This document shows positions 21,640 through 31,669 of a DNA stretch of 64,000 nt, piece after piece. Source of the DNA: Nitzschia sp. pyKryTriq1 (Eukaryota > Bacillariophyta > Bacillariophyceae > Bacillariales > Bacillariaceae); the NCBI GenBank assembly GCA_956465555.1, contig OY101127.1:1054001-1118000 (forward strand), in the 5' to 3' direction. The notes beneath the pieces were generated by a model, which had not been told where the DNA came from, searched no databases, and worked only from the letters and a program-made list of their open reading frames with translations. Numbering within the stretch: position 1 is the stretch's first letter; each line of letters opens with the position of its first letter. The translations under genes and the position numbers were made by a program.

Positions 21640-22530
21640 CTACGAGTATGTTACGCCTGGTCGTTTCTTCCAGACATTGACGGCCAGAGTCACCCTGGCC
21701 CCACTGTAAATGGGTGATACACGATGGAATTTACTTGCATTGAAGACAACCAGACGATTGTACTCCGCTTCAATGCGCTCCACGCTCTCGGGATCTGGTT
21801 CATCCATACCTTCTGGCCAAGAGGCGGTGTCGTATTTCAGAATCTCTAGGAATCCTCCAGTGTGCTCATGAGGGTATCCATAAAAGACCGAGCCGTACAG
21901 CGGCAGACTAAGCTCGTTTCCTCCGCTTTTCTGATATAATATTTGGTCTTTGTCCACATGCCACGTTAAAGGACCTTCAGGGGTGAGTATATTGCACCAT
22001 ATTTCAAAGCCTGCAAAGTCTTCGGTTTGGAGGAACGGCTGATCTTGCCACATTCTAAGTGCCAAGTACTCCCAGATGCTGCTTGGTTCCTTGTTCTTGT
22101 CATACCAATGTGTCTTACTACCCCTTGTATTTTCGTAGCAAGAGAACCACTCCCGATGATCCGTAAGTTGTTTGAGTATTCTTGGGTCATCGATAAAGTT
22201 CGAGATGATACGTGTTCCGTGTCCCATTTGGGCTTCTTTGGCAGCATCTTGTGCGCGTCCCAGCACATTTGTTGGTATTTTCCAAACAGAAGACGAACCG
22301 TCGTCGTCGTCGTCGTCGTCGGGGGCTTGCCTCTGTTTTCTCTGGGGATTGGTACCGGATTTTTTGTGGGTGCTGCTTTGCTTCTGGCACGTTCCGTCTT
22401 CGATCTCTTGGTTGGAACACGTGCCTTCCGTCGTGCTGGTTTCGACACCACCAGCACCAGGGTGATGTTGTTGGATCAACAAGACGAACAGGAAGAGGGT
22501 GATTGTAAAGAATGAACTGAATCTCAGCAT
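21640..22530 (-). CDS. 2-oxoglutarate/Fe(II)-dependent oxygenase, prolyl-4-hydroxylase-like
   Basis: A 296-residue protein with a double-stranded beta-helix oxygenase core. The Fe(II) ligands are visible as His-Val-Asp in LTWHVDKDQ and the distal His in ASKFHRVSPI; the Arg of YSGARVTLAVNVW is the expected 2-oxoglutarate contact. The N-terminus MLRFSSFFTITLFLFVLLIQ is a signal peptide or membrane anchor, so the enzyme probably acts in the secretory pathway. A Lys/Gln-rich linker and a poly-Asp run precede the catalytic domain. The ATG at 22530 gives this clean leader; in-frame sequence further upstream looks non-coding. The gene sits in reverse orientation between the two four-pass paralogues. 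The substrate (peptidyl proline or other) cannot be fixed. Confidence 0.83.
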   Translation of the reverse strand: MLRFSSFFTITLFLFVLLIQQHHPGAGGVETSTTEGTCSNQEIEDGTCQKQSSTHKKSGTNPQRKQRQAPDDDDDDDGSSSVWKIPTNVLGRAQDAAKEAQMGHGTRIISNFIDDPRILKQLTDHREWFSCYENTRGSKTHWYDKNKEPSSIWEYLALRMWQDQPFLQTEDFAGFEIWCNILTPEGPLTWHVDKDQILYQKSGGNELSLPLYGSVFYGYPHEHTGGFLEILKYDTASWPEGMDEPDPESVERIEAEYNRLVVFNASKFHRVSPIYSGARVTLAVNVWKKRPGVTYS

Positions 22531-23064
22531 AATAGAGACGGTAAGAATGGAAAGGTGTGTGACGCACGGGCAGAGATACTTTGCGGTGTGTAGATGATGA
22601 TCCTCATGGTCATCGACGTGCGATCTATACTGTACCCTGTGTGTCTTTTGACACAAGAAAAAATTGGGTCATCGTCGATCATTTGAATCCACGCCTCAAT
22701 ATCACTTTTCCGCCATTTTCGGTGGCTGTGCTATTATTTGAAACCGTCACAATAAGCTCGTGGTCAAAATAATAATTTTCAGTCGAACGTGTCGAAGTTT
22801 TTAAGACTCCTTCATTCCCGCAGACACGCCAAACTAAGATTCAACGATCGTCGAGCGCGACGAGACCCCCCCCCCCCCAAAAGAACAAAACACAACTGAC
22901 GATGAATAAGATGGTCTCTCATGTCGCATCCAACGATCGGATAATATCGGATCGCAAGGTGGAGGGAGAAATACTGTAGCGGAGAGACGCGTCATTGGTA
23001 ATAGGACAACAAGTCATTCACCTTCACCGTTTGTCTATCTGGTTCTTTGTTCGCCAACCCAAAC
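22531..23064. other. Intergenic region between divergent genes, poly-C tract
   Basis: Shared upstream region of the oxygenase gene and four-pass paralogue B. Contains a run of about 14 C at 22866-22879. No gene recognised. Confidence 0.4.
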
Positions 23065-24213
23065 ATGACAGAGGAACATCGAAATCAAGATAGTACAGCT
23101 GATGTTGCTGCTGGTGCTGATGTGTCAAAAAAAGAGAGACCGCCACTGAAATGGCTGTATGATCGAATCAAGGGTAAATCCAAGGTTGGCGATTCCCGCC
23201 CTCCACACCCCATGTGTTATGTCCCCCCACCGGTTGGAAGGTACGTGTCCTCCATAAATACTACGAGAACTGGATTCATTCGGGCGTGCGAGGAGAACTC
23301 ACAGCAAAAATTGGATTTCTTTCTTCCCATCAGATGGCCAGAGTTCTTCGAACAAAACACCTTTTGCAAATTTTGGGGCCGAATAGGAATTATCAACCCA
23401 GACAATGAAAACGCTCGATATTGGCTTCTACATATTGGTTTTGTGGCCAACGTTATTGGATTTTTCTTGACCCTGTACTCCTGCCTTGCCATCAGCAACA
23501 ACTATGAAGTTTTGAAAGCAGCCGCCTACAGCATGGCCGACATTAGTACCCAGGATGTGGAGAATGTTGATGGATCGGTCTCAATCGATCTTGGATTACG
23601 AGGTGTGGCACTAATGCTCCCAAACTTTGATGGTCCTATTGTCATCCCATTTACAGACTTTTGTGACCTGCCCGATGAGGAACTGAAGAGCTATTTGAAT
23701 CAAGGGACCGGGGAAGACGGAGAATTGTGCGGAGTCTGCGAGGAAGTTTCCAGGTCGATGGTTTGGTCAATCATGTTTTCTGTCCTTACCTTTGTACCGA
23801 GTTTCACTACCAATGTTTTGCGCCTCTACTCCAATTACGATGTCAATTGCCAGAAAGGGTTCAGTACTCTGTTTGCGTCGGTCACCTTGATATTGTCCAT
23901 GAACACCCTCCTCCGCTACAACAACCAGTGTTTCGCAGCCTTTTATTCGGGATCTGTGCCGTTCGATCGAAATCTGGATCCGCTTGACGATGACAATACG
24001 GAGCCCTTTTTCACTGTTGAGTTTGACTGGAATGCTGGACCTGGATTGATTTGTTTGTACCTTGGAACAGTGTTAAAAGCTATTGATATCGGGGCGAATA
24101 TGTTGGTTCCGTCGCCTTCTATTACCAGAGACGAAAAGGAGCAATTGGAATATGAATTGCTCCCCGAACCGGATGCGGAACCGACAAGGAGTCGTGCGCC
24201 CCCAAGGTGGTAG
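23065..24213 (+). CDS. Four-pass membrane protein, paralogue B (2 exons)
   Basis: Exons 23065-23240 and 23334-24213 give 351 residues. Splicing joins VPPPVGR to WPEFFEQNTFCKFWGRIG, which aligns with paralogue A directly across the junction; paralogue A lacks the intron. Shared landmarks are LKWLYDRIKGKSK, HIGFVANVIGFFLTLYSCLAISNNYE (segment 1), the paired-Cys loop (LCGVCEE), VLRLYSNYDVNCQKGF between segments 2 and 3, and the last segment GLICLYLGTVLKAIDIGANM with SPSITRDEKEQ. The 93-nt intron is a multiple of three and has no stop in frame, so a retained form would add 31 residues including an N-x-T site before the first membrane segment. The ATG at 23065 is the first in frame. Confidence 0.75.
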   Translation: MTEEHRNQDSTADVAAGADVSKKERPPLKWLYDRIKGKSKVGDSRPPHPMCYVPPPVGRYVSSINTTRTGFIRACEENSQQKLDFFLPIRWPEFFEQNTFCKFWGRIGIINPDNENARYWLLHIGFVANVIGFFLTLYSCLAISNNYEVLKAAAYSMADISTQDVENVDGSVSIDLGLRGVALMLPNFDGPIVIPFTDFCDLPDEELKSYLNQGTGEDGELCGVCEEVSRSMVWSIMFSVLTFVPSFTTNVLRLYSNYDVNCQKGFSTLFASVTLILSMNTLLRYNNQCFAAFYSGSVPFDRNLDPLDDDNTEPFFTVEFDWNAGPGLICLYLGTVLKAIDIGANMLVPSPSITRDEKEQLEYELLPEPDAEPTRSRAPPRW

Positions 24214-24846
24214 ATAGTCGGATGGACCAACCCGCCCCCGAACATAAGTCCGAATACTAATAATTTGTCTGCATTCAAATTTTTGGCTGAAAAACAAGGA
24301 CATACTAGAGTACAAATAATAATAATCCAACGAAGCAATTTGCTCTCGTAGTCGTTCCGGTATCAGAAGATATGATGAGTATGGAACCCGCCCACAGCCC
24401 ACAACAGCATCAGCTGCAATGATTTTTTCTAGTAGATTCATACTATCCCAAGCTCTATTTTCGTTTCTTCCTTCACCTTACTACTATTAGGCGCTACGAG
24501 TACTGAAGTTGAGACTACTAGAGTTGTTGTCAAACATATCATCGTTCGTACAATCACATCAAGTATAGTAGGAGCACAATAGAATTTACACATTTTTTAT
24601 TGTTTGGTAGCGTAGAAGATTATTCATTGTAATGAAATTATGTTCAGTGTGGTGCGTGTGGGCCGCAAAAATGAGTTTGTCTTCAGAGAGGTTGATAGAC
24701 GGAAAGATAGAAGGAAATGTAGAAATGCCAAGCATTGCCGTTCGGCTGGAGAGATTCCAACAACAAAGTGGTTGGAAGGCTTGACTGACAAGAAGTGACA
24801 GAAAGCCGAGCATTTCGAAAGACAGCCTGGAGTATCCGTCAAGGCC
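24214..24846. other. Intergenic region between convergent genes
   Basis: 3' flanks of paralogue B and of the bZIP gene. A/T-rich; no domain-bearing frame recognised. Confidence 0.4.
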
Positions 24847-25719
24847 TTAATTTTTCTTTTGCCTTTTGTTGGAAGCCTTAGCAGCTGGGATTCCCTTTCG
24901 GAGTCCTTTGAGAAAGGTGACGGTGGAGTCGTCGAGGACGCGACTGGTCGGTTGCATTATTCCTTTCATGAACTGAGAACGAGCGCTTTCTCGACGAGAT
25001 TCGAGGATCGACTCCGCCTTCTCGACGCCAATCATGGCATAAATTTGTTCGCGTAGCTTGGCATTCTCGGCCTTGAGGTCATCGACTGATTGCTCAAGAG
25101 TGCCAGTGAGCGACTTCTTTCGTTGGCGACTTCGCTTGGCATGCTCACGGTTACGCTGGCGACGCTCCTCGAGCTGTTCTTCGGTAAGCTCACCATCCTC
25201 ATCTGTGCTCTGGTGCTGAGCAGGAGATGGAGCTTGTGGGGCGGCTAGACTGGTGCTCTCAGCAGGGGTCTTGCGCTTGCGACTTTTCGTGGCATCCTTC
25301 TTGGCGGTCTTCTTCTTGGAGACCTTCTGGGAGGTCTTGGCGCCCGAAGATCTGGGGGCGATGGGTGCTGGCATGGAATAATTACTCATATCAGCAATGG
25401 GGTTGGGGACCGAGAACATTTGCATGTCTTCGACGCTTGAGGAGGGCGAGATCACCGGATTGGACGAGAACTGGTGCTGAGCTTTCTCTCCCATGTTTTG
25501 GTTGGGTGAAATCGGAGCAAAGTTGGCAGGAAGGCCGTCCGAGGAAGTGACGGGGAAACTGTATTCCTCGCCATAGCCACCTGATAAGAATTCATCATTC
25601 GCAAAAAAGCCCATCTCGTTGAGAATCTCTTCCATTTCGAGATCATTCTGGCAGACTCTCGTCTGGTTGAAGTCAACAAGATTGGAGGCGTTGTTGTTGT
25701 TGTAGATAGAAGTAGACAT
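24847..25719 (-). CDS. bZIP transcription factor
   Basis: A 290-residue DNA-binding protein. The basic region is at about residues 186-202 (ERRQRNREHAKRSRQRKK, with the Asn-x2-Ala-x3-Arg pattern), followed by a short leucine zipper (about 207-230: LEQSVDDLKAENAKLREQI). A Lys/Arg cluster (KKKTAKKDATKSRKRK, about 135-150) is a likely nuclear signal. After the zipper come SRRESARSQFMKGIMQP and a basic C-terminus. The N-terminal 120 residues are Asn/Ser/Met/Pro rich with acidic patches and may activate transcription. I see no PAS, LOV or other sensor domain. The gene has about 1.6 kb of upstream non-coding sequence, unusually long for this window. Confidence 0.92.
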   Translation of the reverse strand: MSTSIYNNNNASNLVDFNQTRVCQNDLEMEEILNEMGFFANDEFLSGGYGEEYSFPVTSSDGLPANFAPISPNQNMGEKAQHQFSSNPVISPSSSVEDMQMFSVPNPIADMSNYSMPAPIAPRSSGAKTSQKVSKKKTAKKDATKSRKRKTPAESTSLAAPQAPSPAQHQSTDEDGELTEEQLEERRQRNREHAKRSRQRKKSLTGTLEQSVDDLKAENAKLREQIYAMIGVEKAESILESRRESARSQFMKGIMQPTSRVLDDSTVTFLKGLRKGIPAAKASNKRQKKN

Positions 25720-26383
25720 GGCTTGGTTTAGTTGGAAATAGGTGAATGAAGTGAGATATGAGAATGTATGGCGTCGAGACGAATGCTTGGCAGTTAAGAT
25801 TTATGACAACAGAATAGGCCGAAGCCAACCTTGCGGGGTAGAGGAATTACCGAATTGCTTGATTTCAGGCACACAACGACGAAGGTGTGCCGCCGCCATT
25901 TGTATCGCATTGCGGTGTGATGGCCGCCGGCAAGGATGGTAAATACGCAGGATTATGTGAAAGCAAAGACACAAAAGTGGAATTGTCCTGTCCACTTTAC
26001 TTTAACGAAAAAGAGGTACCAAGAATCTCGAAGTAGAGTGTCTTGTGCCTCTTTTGTTAAATCAAAAGTACACGTAAGTTGACCCATCCAATCAGTTTCA
26101 CATTTCGCTTTTATTCCGTTTTGATTGGTCGGACGCTGCAAAACGTCATCCATCGTTAAATGAATAGTATTTAACAATGTGAACTCGTCATCAAATGCCA
26201 CGTACAAACATCATATAACGCACACCTGATGTCAGCACTAATCACTAGAAGTAGTAGTCATAGCGCCAGGTAGGGGTCGTGAAATAATAATATATGTTCA
26301 TGAATAATATTATATATTCTGTGTGAGAATTCGTGCTGATGGCGGGACAGCAAAGCGAAAGGCCTACTGGTACCTGGTACCGG

Positions 26384-26427
26384 TACTTGGACAGTACTTG
26401 GACAGTACTTGGACAGTACTTGGACAG
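26384..26427 (+). repeat. 11-nt tandem repeat, four copies
   Basis: TACTTGGACAG is repeated four times without error directly after a GTACCGGTAC motif. It lies in the upstream region of the bZIP gene. Confidence 0.9.
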
Positions 26428-26730
26428 CACCAGGTACTGCGGTGTACTGTAACTGGCAATCTCTGTGCAGTTCTGTACCGGCCTGGTACCTGGTGCTGCT
26501 TGTACTATTTGGGGCCGCGCGACGCGCGGCGGGGCGGGGGGGGGGAGGCGGCAGGGAAGATCGTGCTTCTGTCGCGCGCTGCGCTCCTTTGCACCTTCCT
26601 GGTGGGGGGCGGGGGGCGGATCCCCTACAGTAGACGTCTGGTAAATACCAACTACAGCATACCTGGTACCCTGGAAGAAACACGGATCCGTTCGAAGCGC
26701 GATAGTCAGTACTGGTATGAATCTGTTGCC

Positions 26731-26825
26731 AAAGTAAACAATAAAATAGGCTCACAATATTCAGAAAGAAACTATTAGAACAGATTTGTTTCTGAGAATT
26801 GTGAGCCTATTTTATTGTTTACTTT
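26731..26825. repeat. Near-perfect hairpin (inverted repeat, arms about 38 nt)
   Basis: A 28-nt arm at 26731-26758 pairs perfectly with 26798-26825. A further 7 bp (TTCAGAAA against TTTCTGA) pair inside, leaving about 20 nt of loop. The outer flanks (GTTGCC and TGCTAC) still pair in part. It could be a small MITE-like element or the source of a hairpin RNA; no transposase or target-site duplication is evident. Confidence 0.85.
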
Positions 26826-27314
26826 TGCTACTCTTGATTTTCCAGAAAAACTTCCAGTAGTACTACATCTGAGGCGCAGAATCTCCAGGATGGCGGATCT
26901 GTTCTCCATGGTCTGATACTTCAGACAAGAGTAACTCATTTCGCCCGTCTTGTGGTGGGCAATCCGGGGCCAATGGGAGGAGAATGGGCGCTTCCGCTCG
27001 TCGTTAAAGTCGAATACGTCGGTGAACACCGCAATGATCTTATGAGATCCATCGGTCGTCTCTCTTCGGTGTCGGCTCGAAATCTTGTGTTGTTCGTTCG
27101 ACTTCTTGTCTGTCCTTCGTTCGTTGGGGGTCTCCACGATTGCAACGTCTTGCCGTCGCCCGATATCGAGATGTCCCGTGCGTCCCGTCCACCACTAGAC
27201 TAGTAGAGAATACACCAAAACGATCACAATATTAGGCAGGATCCACAGATAATCTTTCAAAGACAGATAGTATTAAACTATCACTTGCAGTTGGTACATG
27301 CTTGAAAGGTCAAC

Positions 27315-28466
27315 ATGGAGGAAGGATCGAAAAACACAACTGACGAGGAGGACGTCGGCGATCCAACAACAATAGTATCGTTTGGTTTATCCGACGATGA
27401 ATTTGCAGCCATCATGGCGCGCGATTTGCAGAAAGATCCTCTCGCGGCCGAGTATCCGGATGTCTTTGATCTCGCCCCAAAGTGTATGGTAAACTGGAGA
27501 CGGCGGTATCGCGGGAATCCTTCTATTTGGAAGCGTCTATTCAACAAGGAACGCGTCTTGAAAGAATTTATTGAGGCCGCTCCAATCATTGATGCCGTCC
27601 GAACATTTGTGGAGCATGCCGACGTTGCCAGCCCGGAAGAACAGTTCACAGTGGTCGATCTGGCATCGGGGAAAGGCTTCCTGTCCATGTTTTTGAGCGA
27701 AATATTGCCGCCCTCCAAAGTTCGACGATTTGTTCTCATGGACAAGGCCTGGCCCATGCATGGCACCACACCCAAACCTCATCACATGAGCTGGGAGCAT
27801 ATTTATGGAGAGACGACGACGACGACAACGACAACGACTCCTAGTGATGCCAATGATACCGACGAAAGCAACGGCGATGCCAAAGAACAACAGCCACAGC
27901 CACAACAACCACAACCACAAAAGTACATTGAAACTTGGCCCATTCCATTGACGACTTCTAGACAAGATTTAAAGCACGGCAACCAGCGTCGAAACTTGGA
28001 GGCCAAGTTTTTTCAGGACGACGGGCGGCCCGTCATTTTGTTGGCTGTCCACTTGTGCGGGACACTCAGTCTCAAGGCAGTGGACTTTTTCAATCATCAT
28101 CCGGATACCATACGATTCTTTGCTTTGAAACCCTGTTGTTTACCAGGAATGATTCATGCCAAACGAGATGAAGTATTTTCCTTTGCTGGTGGCCATCATT
28201 CCTTTGATTCCAAACTGGTCTGCGTGCAGGGTAAATGGAACAAGGATAAGTGGCACGGACCCAATCGATCTCATTTAGCCACTATCTTTGATGTGTGGGT
28301 CCGGAATTTGTTTCTCGGTATCAATGGGGAAACAGCCAAAAAGGCGCAAGTTCATATTCGAGTGCAACATGGAGGAGGGTATCAAAATGAATTTCTATTC
28401 GCCGAACGATTGCCCGGCACCCAAGCTGTATGGGAAAGTCTGGACTCCAAACAACAAGCCCATCAT

Positions 28467-28497
<31 letters not shown>

Positions 28498-28568
28498 AAG
28501 AACATGATCATGACAACGACAACGATCCAGTTTATTGTCTTCCAATCCAAAGAGAAACGGCAACTTGA
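27315..28568 (+). CDS. SAM-dependent methyltransferase, Methyltransf_32-like
   Basis: A 417-residue protein with a SAM-binding motif VVDLASGKGFLSMFLSEILPP, followed by RFVLMDKAWPMHG, and later VILLAVHLCGTLSLKAVDFFN and FALKPCCLPGM. This HLCG...KPCC spacing is the pattern of the Methyltransf_32 group (METTL25/RRNAD1 and TRM13 relatives). The N-terminal ~100 residues include a basic NWRRRYRGNPSIWKRLF segment. A low-complexity insert (poly-Thr from an ACGACA repeat, then Pro-Gln repeats, about 170-205) interrupts the domain, and a CAG-encoded Gln run sits near the C-terminus. RNA or protein substrate is unresolved. Confidence 0.78.
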
Positions 28569-29126
28569 CAAAAAGTTCGGTGACGACGACCCGAGAGCGT
28601 GAGGGTTTGAGTGGTGGGGTATTACTTCGATGGGGTGAGGAGTCATACTGTACGTTCCCAGCAGATATACGGCGAGCAAAATACCCCTGCGCATCCATGT
28701 CTTATTGTGTCATGACATCATCCCGGCGGATAGGATGCATGCACGATCTCTAGAGTACTGGTACTGTACCATACGAGTAGAGTCGCGCCCCCCCCCTTCA
28801 AAGCTAGTAGTACTCGCATCTATTCTATGGATTGGAAAATAACGAGGAGATTTATAGTAGACTACCGTGAATGCATAGTTTCATGACAAAACTGTATAAT
28901 GTAGTTCTACTGTAGGATGACACTGCCGTGGTGGCAGTGCTGCTTTTCTTTCTGGGGGAATGAATCATCATCGTCTTTCCATGACGGACTAATTGACTGA
29001 TTGATTGATAGATTGATTCCAGCTTTCATGATCGTCGCCATGGCGGAGAGGACACACCACTACTATAGGATTACACAGTAGTTTGACATCCTGCTGCTGG
29101 ACTTCATTCATTCATTCATTGGTCCG
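28569..29126. other. Intergenic region between convergent genes
   Basis: 3' flanks of the methyltransferase and SnoaL-like genes. Contains short C runs (about 28786-28796) and an ATTGATTGATTGAT-type run near 28990-29015. No gene recognised. Confidence 0.4.
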
Positions 29127-29663
29127 TTACGAGGAAACACTGCTGCTGCTGGTTGAGGTCGTCGTGATGGTACTTGGCACGTCAAATGCACGGTTGCAGT
29201 CGGGACCAGCTCCAATTTGGCGCTTGAGCTCGTCCAAATCGCCAATCACCAGAATCTCGCAAATGCGGAGCGGAGTAGAAGTAGTAGTGTCATCAGGGCC
29301 GCCACTGAATTTGAAAAAGACAGCGGCCGTAAAGGACACTTCATGACCCGAACCTTGGATTCCAAAAAAGTTGTTCTTGTGCACTCCCCGGCAAGTGACT
29401 CTTACCGAAGCTTTGCGGTTGTCCTTTGCGACAATCATATCTTCAATTTCAAACGTGTACTTTCCCAAGGCCTCACGCGTGGCCCGCATGTATTCCAACA
29501 GGGCAGGAAAGCCCCGCTTGGATTTATGTCCAAAGGCACCGCGAAACTTGACGTTTTCGTCCACGAGTTCTCGGATGACAGCTTCTCCGCTGTCTCCTTT
29601 GTTCAAGCCTTTGTAGTAGTATCGTTCTAGGAGCTCTTCGGGGGTCATCATCGTCATTGTCAT
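29127..29663 (-). CDS. SnoaL-like (NTF2-fold) protein
   Basis: A 178-residue protein with the cone-shaped NTF2/SnoaL pattern: an N-terminal helix TPEELLERYYYKGLNKGDSG, VDENVKFRGAFGHKSKRGFPALLEYMRA, then beta strands TFEIEDMIVAKDNRKASVRVTCRGVHKNNFFGI and GHEVSFTAAVFFKFSGG, ending with RICEILVIGDLDELKRQIG. The C-terminal Ser/Thr tail is low complexity. The ATG at 29663 begins a Met-Thr run; upstream in-frame sequence reaches 29906 without an ATG. Members include polyketide cyclases and many proteins of unknown function; the role here is open. Confidence 0.72.
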   Translation of the reverse strand: MTMTMMTPEELLERYYYKGLNKGDSGEAVIRELVDENVKFRGAFGHKSKRGFPALLEYMRATREALGKYTFEIEDMIVAKDNRKASVRVTCRGVHKNNFFGIQGSGHEVSFTAAVFFKFSGGPDDTTTSTPLRICEILVIGDLDELKRQIGAGPDCNRAFDVPSTITTTSTSSSSVSS

Positions 29664-30289
29664 TGGTGGTGGTGATGTGAGAGGATGAGGTTTTGAAGTT
29701 GTGATCGTCTGAAAACCCCAAAGCAATGTTGAATGTTGGATGATTGCTTTGTCGTACACACTCCGGATAAAAAATAATATCCGTTGAAGCTGGAAGCTGC
29801 GGAGATGGTAGATGGTGTGTGTTGTTCTGTTGTTGTGAGGTGCTTCGGCCTGTTCCGAGTTCTGCGCAAAGATTTGGAGGCTGGCGACGGCGATGATTTC
29901 CCGCACGACTGCGAGCGTGGGCGGGCGCAGGGAGAACCAAAAAAGGGAAAGATCGCGTAGGAGCAGTCGTCGTCGTTGAAACGGACGCCAGGCAGGCCGT
30001 TCAAATTGTAGTCCAGTGAATCAATCAGTCGAGATTGAACACCCACAAAACAAAATTCAAAATTCAAAACTCGGCATCACCCCACCCCGGACCGCGAAAA
30101 TGGCACAAGATCATTCGTACCGGTAGAGCGAGAGAGAGAGAGAGAGATATCCACCGCATTGGTCGAATGTACCTCCATTATATACAGTACCAACATTCAA
30201 ATAACTCAAGTGCTAGTCTAGTGACGATACTTATGTATCATACGAAGAGCTCGTCTCTCATCGGAGCGCTAGGAGATTGAGACACAAAA
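29664..30289. other. Intergenic region between divergent genes
   Basis: Upstream sequence shared by the SnoaL-like and sulfotransferase-like genes. A GA repeat sits at 30127-30147 and a CGTACCGGTAG motif at about 30117. Minus-strand frames cross the region without an ATG that improves the SnoaL-like gene. Confidence 0.4.
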
Positions 30290-31669
30290 ATGAAAATGTT
30301 TGGCTCGGCTTTTTGCCTGAGAGGAGCAATGCTCCTTTCGGTATTGATTTCCTTGATATATCTTCAAAATGTTTCGAGAACGATATTATTTCGTGAGCAA
30401 GATGGTGGGAATGCTGATGATAATACTTATTTCTCGTGGGTGATCCAGGCGGGCGTAAACGTACCTGCATTTGCTTCCAGTTCAAGCAATGTGACCACCA
30501 CAACCAGCGTTCCTACTACTGCCACACTATCCGATTTTAACAACAACAACAACAACAACAACAAGCCCACCACGACGGATACGAATCAGCATCAGCATCA
30601 TCTTCAATTTGTTTTTGTGGTGGGTCTGGAAGGAACGGGACATCATTTGATGGGTCGAATCATTCAAAATTCTCCAGCCTTTTATCGTCTCAAACGTCAA
30701 ATTCCAAATTATCGATCCGAAATGAAAGAATTGCATTTGGCTCTGTTCGACAAGAATCATGGAAGAGGCCTTTGGAATCATCATCGTCTGCCTTGTAATA
30801 CAAGCACTACCACTACTACTACGACAAATAATATTAATACCACAAAGGAGGTTGAAGAGGAAGAAGAACGCCGTCTCGAACGTGTCGTGGAAATCTTGAA
30901 ACGTATCCAAAAACAACATTCGGACTACATGTTTCTTCAAGCTGAAGCACAACCAACAGCAACAACAACAAGAACAACAACAAGCCCACCACCCATGGTG
31001 GTACGTTTCCCCATCAACACCATCACTGTGGATAAAGACGATAAGAATTCGTTTGGACAGGCCAGTTTTCCTAATTTTGGAGGAGGCACTTATTGCGGGG
31101 GCCGATCGCAACAGTATCCTCGATTGGATCTTTGGTACCGTGCGTGCAGTAGTACCATGGCCAATGTCGATTGCCGACACGTCTACTTGTATCGCGATCC
31201 AGTGTCCATCCTCTATTCCACGACCATTCACCGTCCTTTTAATGCCAATATATCTCAAGGGATTGCATTGTATCAAAAGCTTTCCTCGGATGTTCTACTG
31301 TCATCGTCCTCGCAGCAGCAGCAGCAGCAATCACCACCACCATCATCATCATCATCATCATTGGCCAGACATGCCAATCATTCACTGGGATGTTTGGGAT
31401 TTTATAATCATGGTGATGACGCTGACGATTGGAAACGAACCGTACAAGAATTATGGCAGTGGCGCAATACCACTAAATTCGAGGAAACTATCCATCGAAT
31501 CTATCGTCCGCCGTCCTTTTCCTCTACTACTACTAGTAGTACTACTGATGCGAGTAGTGGTTCTTGGCTACAGTTGGAAGAATGTGACATCATCTTGATG
31601 GAGAAATGGAAAGATGCTCATAGTCGGTTACTAGAACTCTGCTCGTCGTCGGCCGAAAAAAGAATGTAG
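30290..31669 (+). CDS. Sulfotransferase-like type II membrane protein
   Basis: A 459-residue protein with an N-terminal hydrophobic anchor (about 13-28, AMLLSVLISLIYLQNV) after a short cytosolic end, the Golgi type II layout. The luminal part starts, after a poly-Asn linker, with FVFVVGLEGTGHHLMGRII, which matches the PAPS 5'-phosphosulfate loop. DCRHVYLYRDPVSILYSTTI fits the 3'-phosphate motif. A poly-Ser/Gln/Pro insert (about 340-365) and a Thr-rich insert near 175-185 interrupt the fold. The likely reaction is sulfate transfer to a glycan or tyrosine in the secretory pathway (inference). Sequence after residue 440 is short, so the C-terminus may continue in an unseen exon. Confidence 0.7.
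   Translation: MKMFGSAFCLRGAMLLSVLISLIYLQNVSRTILFREQDGGNADDNTYFSWVIQAGVNVPAFASSSSNVTTTTSVPTTATLSDFNNNNNNNNKPTTTDTNQHQHHLQFVFVVGLEGTGHHLMGRIIQNSPAFYRLKRQIPNYRSEMKELHLALFDKNHGRGLWNHHRLPCNTSTTTTTTTNNINTTKEVEEEEERRLERVVEILKRIQKQHSDYMFLQAEAQPTATTTRTTTSPPPMVVRFPINTITVDKDDKNSFGQASFPNFGGGTYCGGRSQQYPRLDLWYRACSSTMANVDCRHVYLYRDPVSILYSTTIHRPFNANISQGIALYQKLSSDVLLSSSSQQQQQQSPPPSSSSSSLARHANHSLGCLGFYNHGDDADDWKRTVQELWQWRNTTKFEETIHRIYRPPSFSSTTTSSTTDASSGSWLQLEECDIILMEKWKDAHSRLLELCSSSAEKRM

Larger units (their letters stand above)
25720..27314. other. Long intergenic region between divergent bZIP and methyltransferase genes
   Basis: 1.6 kb containing GTACCGGTAC motifs (about 26370-26385), an 11-nt tandem repeat at 26384-26427, a G-rich stretch at 26528-26545, and a long hairpin at 26731-26825. 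A 120-codon minus frame (26775-27137) lacks an ATG at its 5' end and overlaps the hairpin; an 83-codon plus frame lies at 26952-27203. Neither has a recognisable domain, so neither is called. Confidence 0.5.

Noticed and set aside
26775-27137. 120-codon minus-strand frame upstream of the methyltransferase gene
   Set aside because: No ATG at its 5' end, and its 3' end is the arm of the hairpin element.
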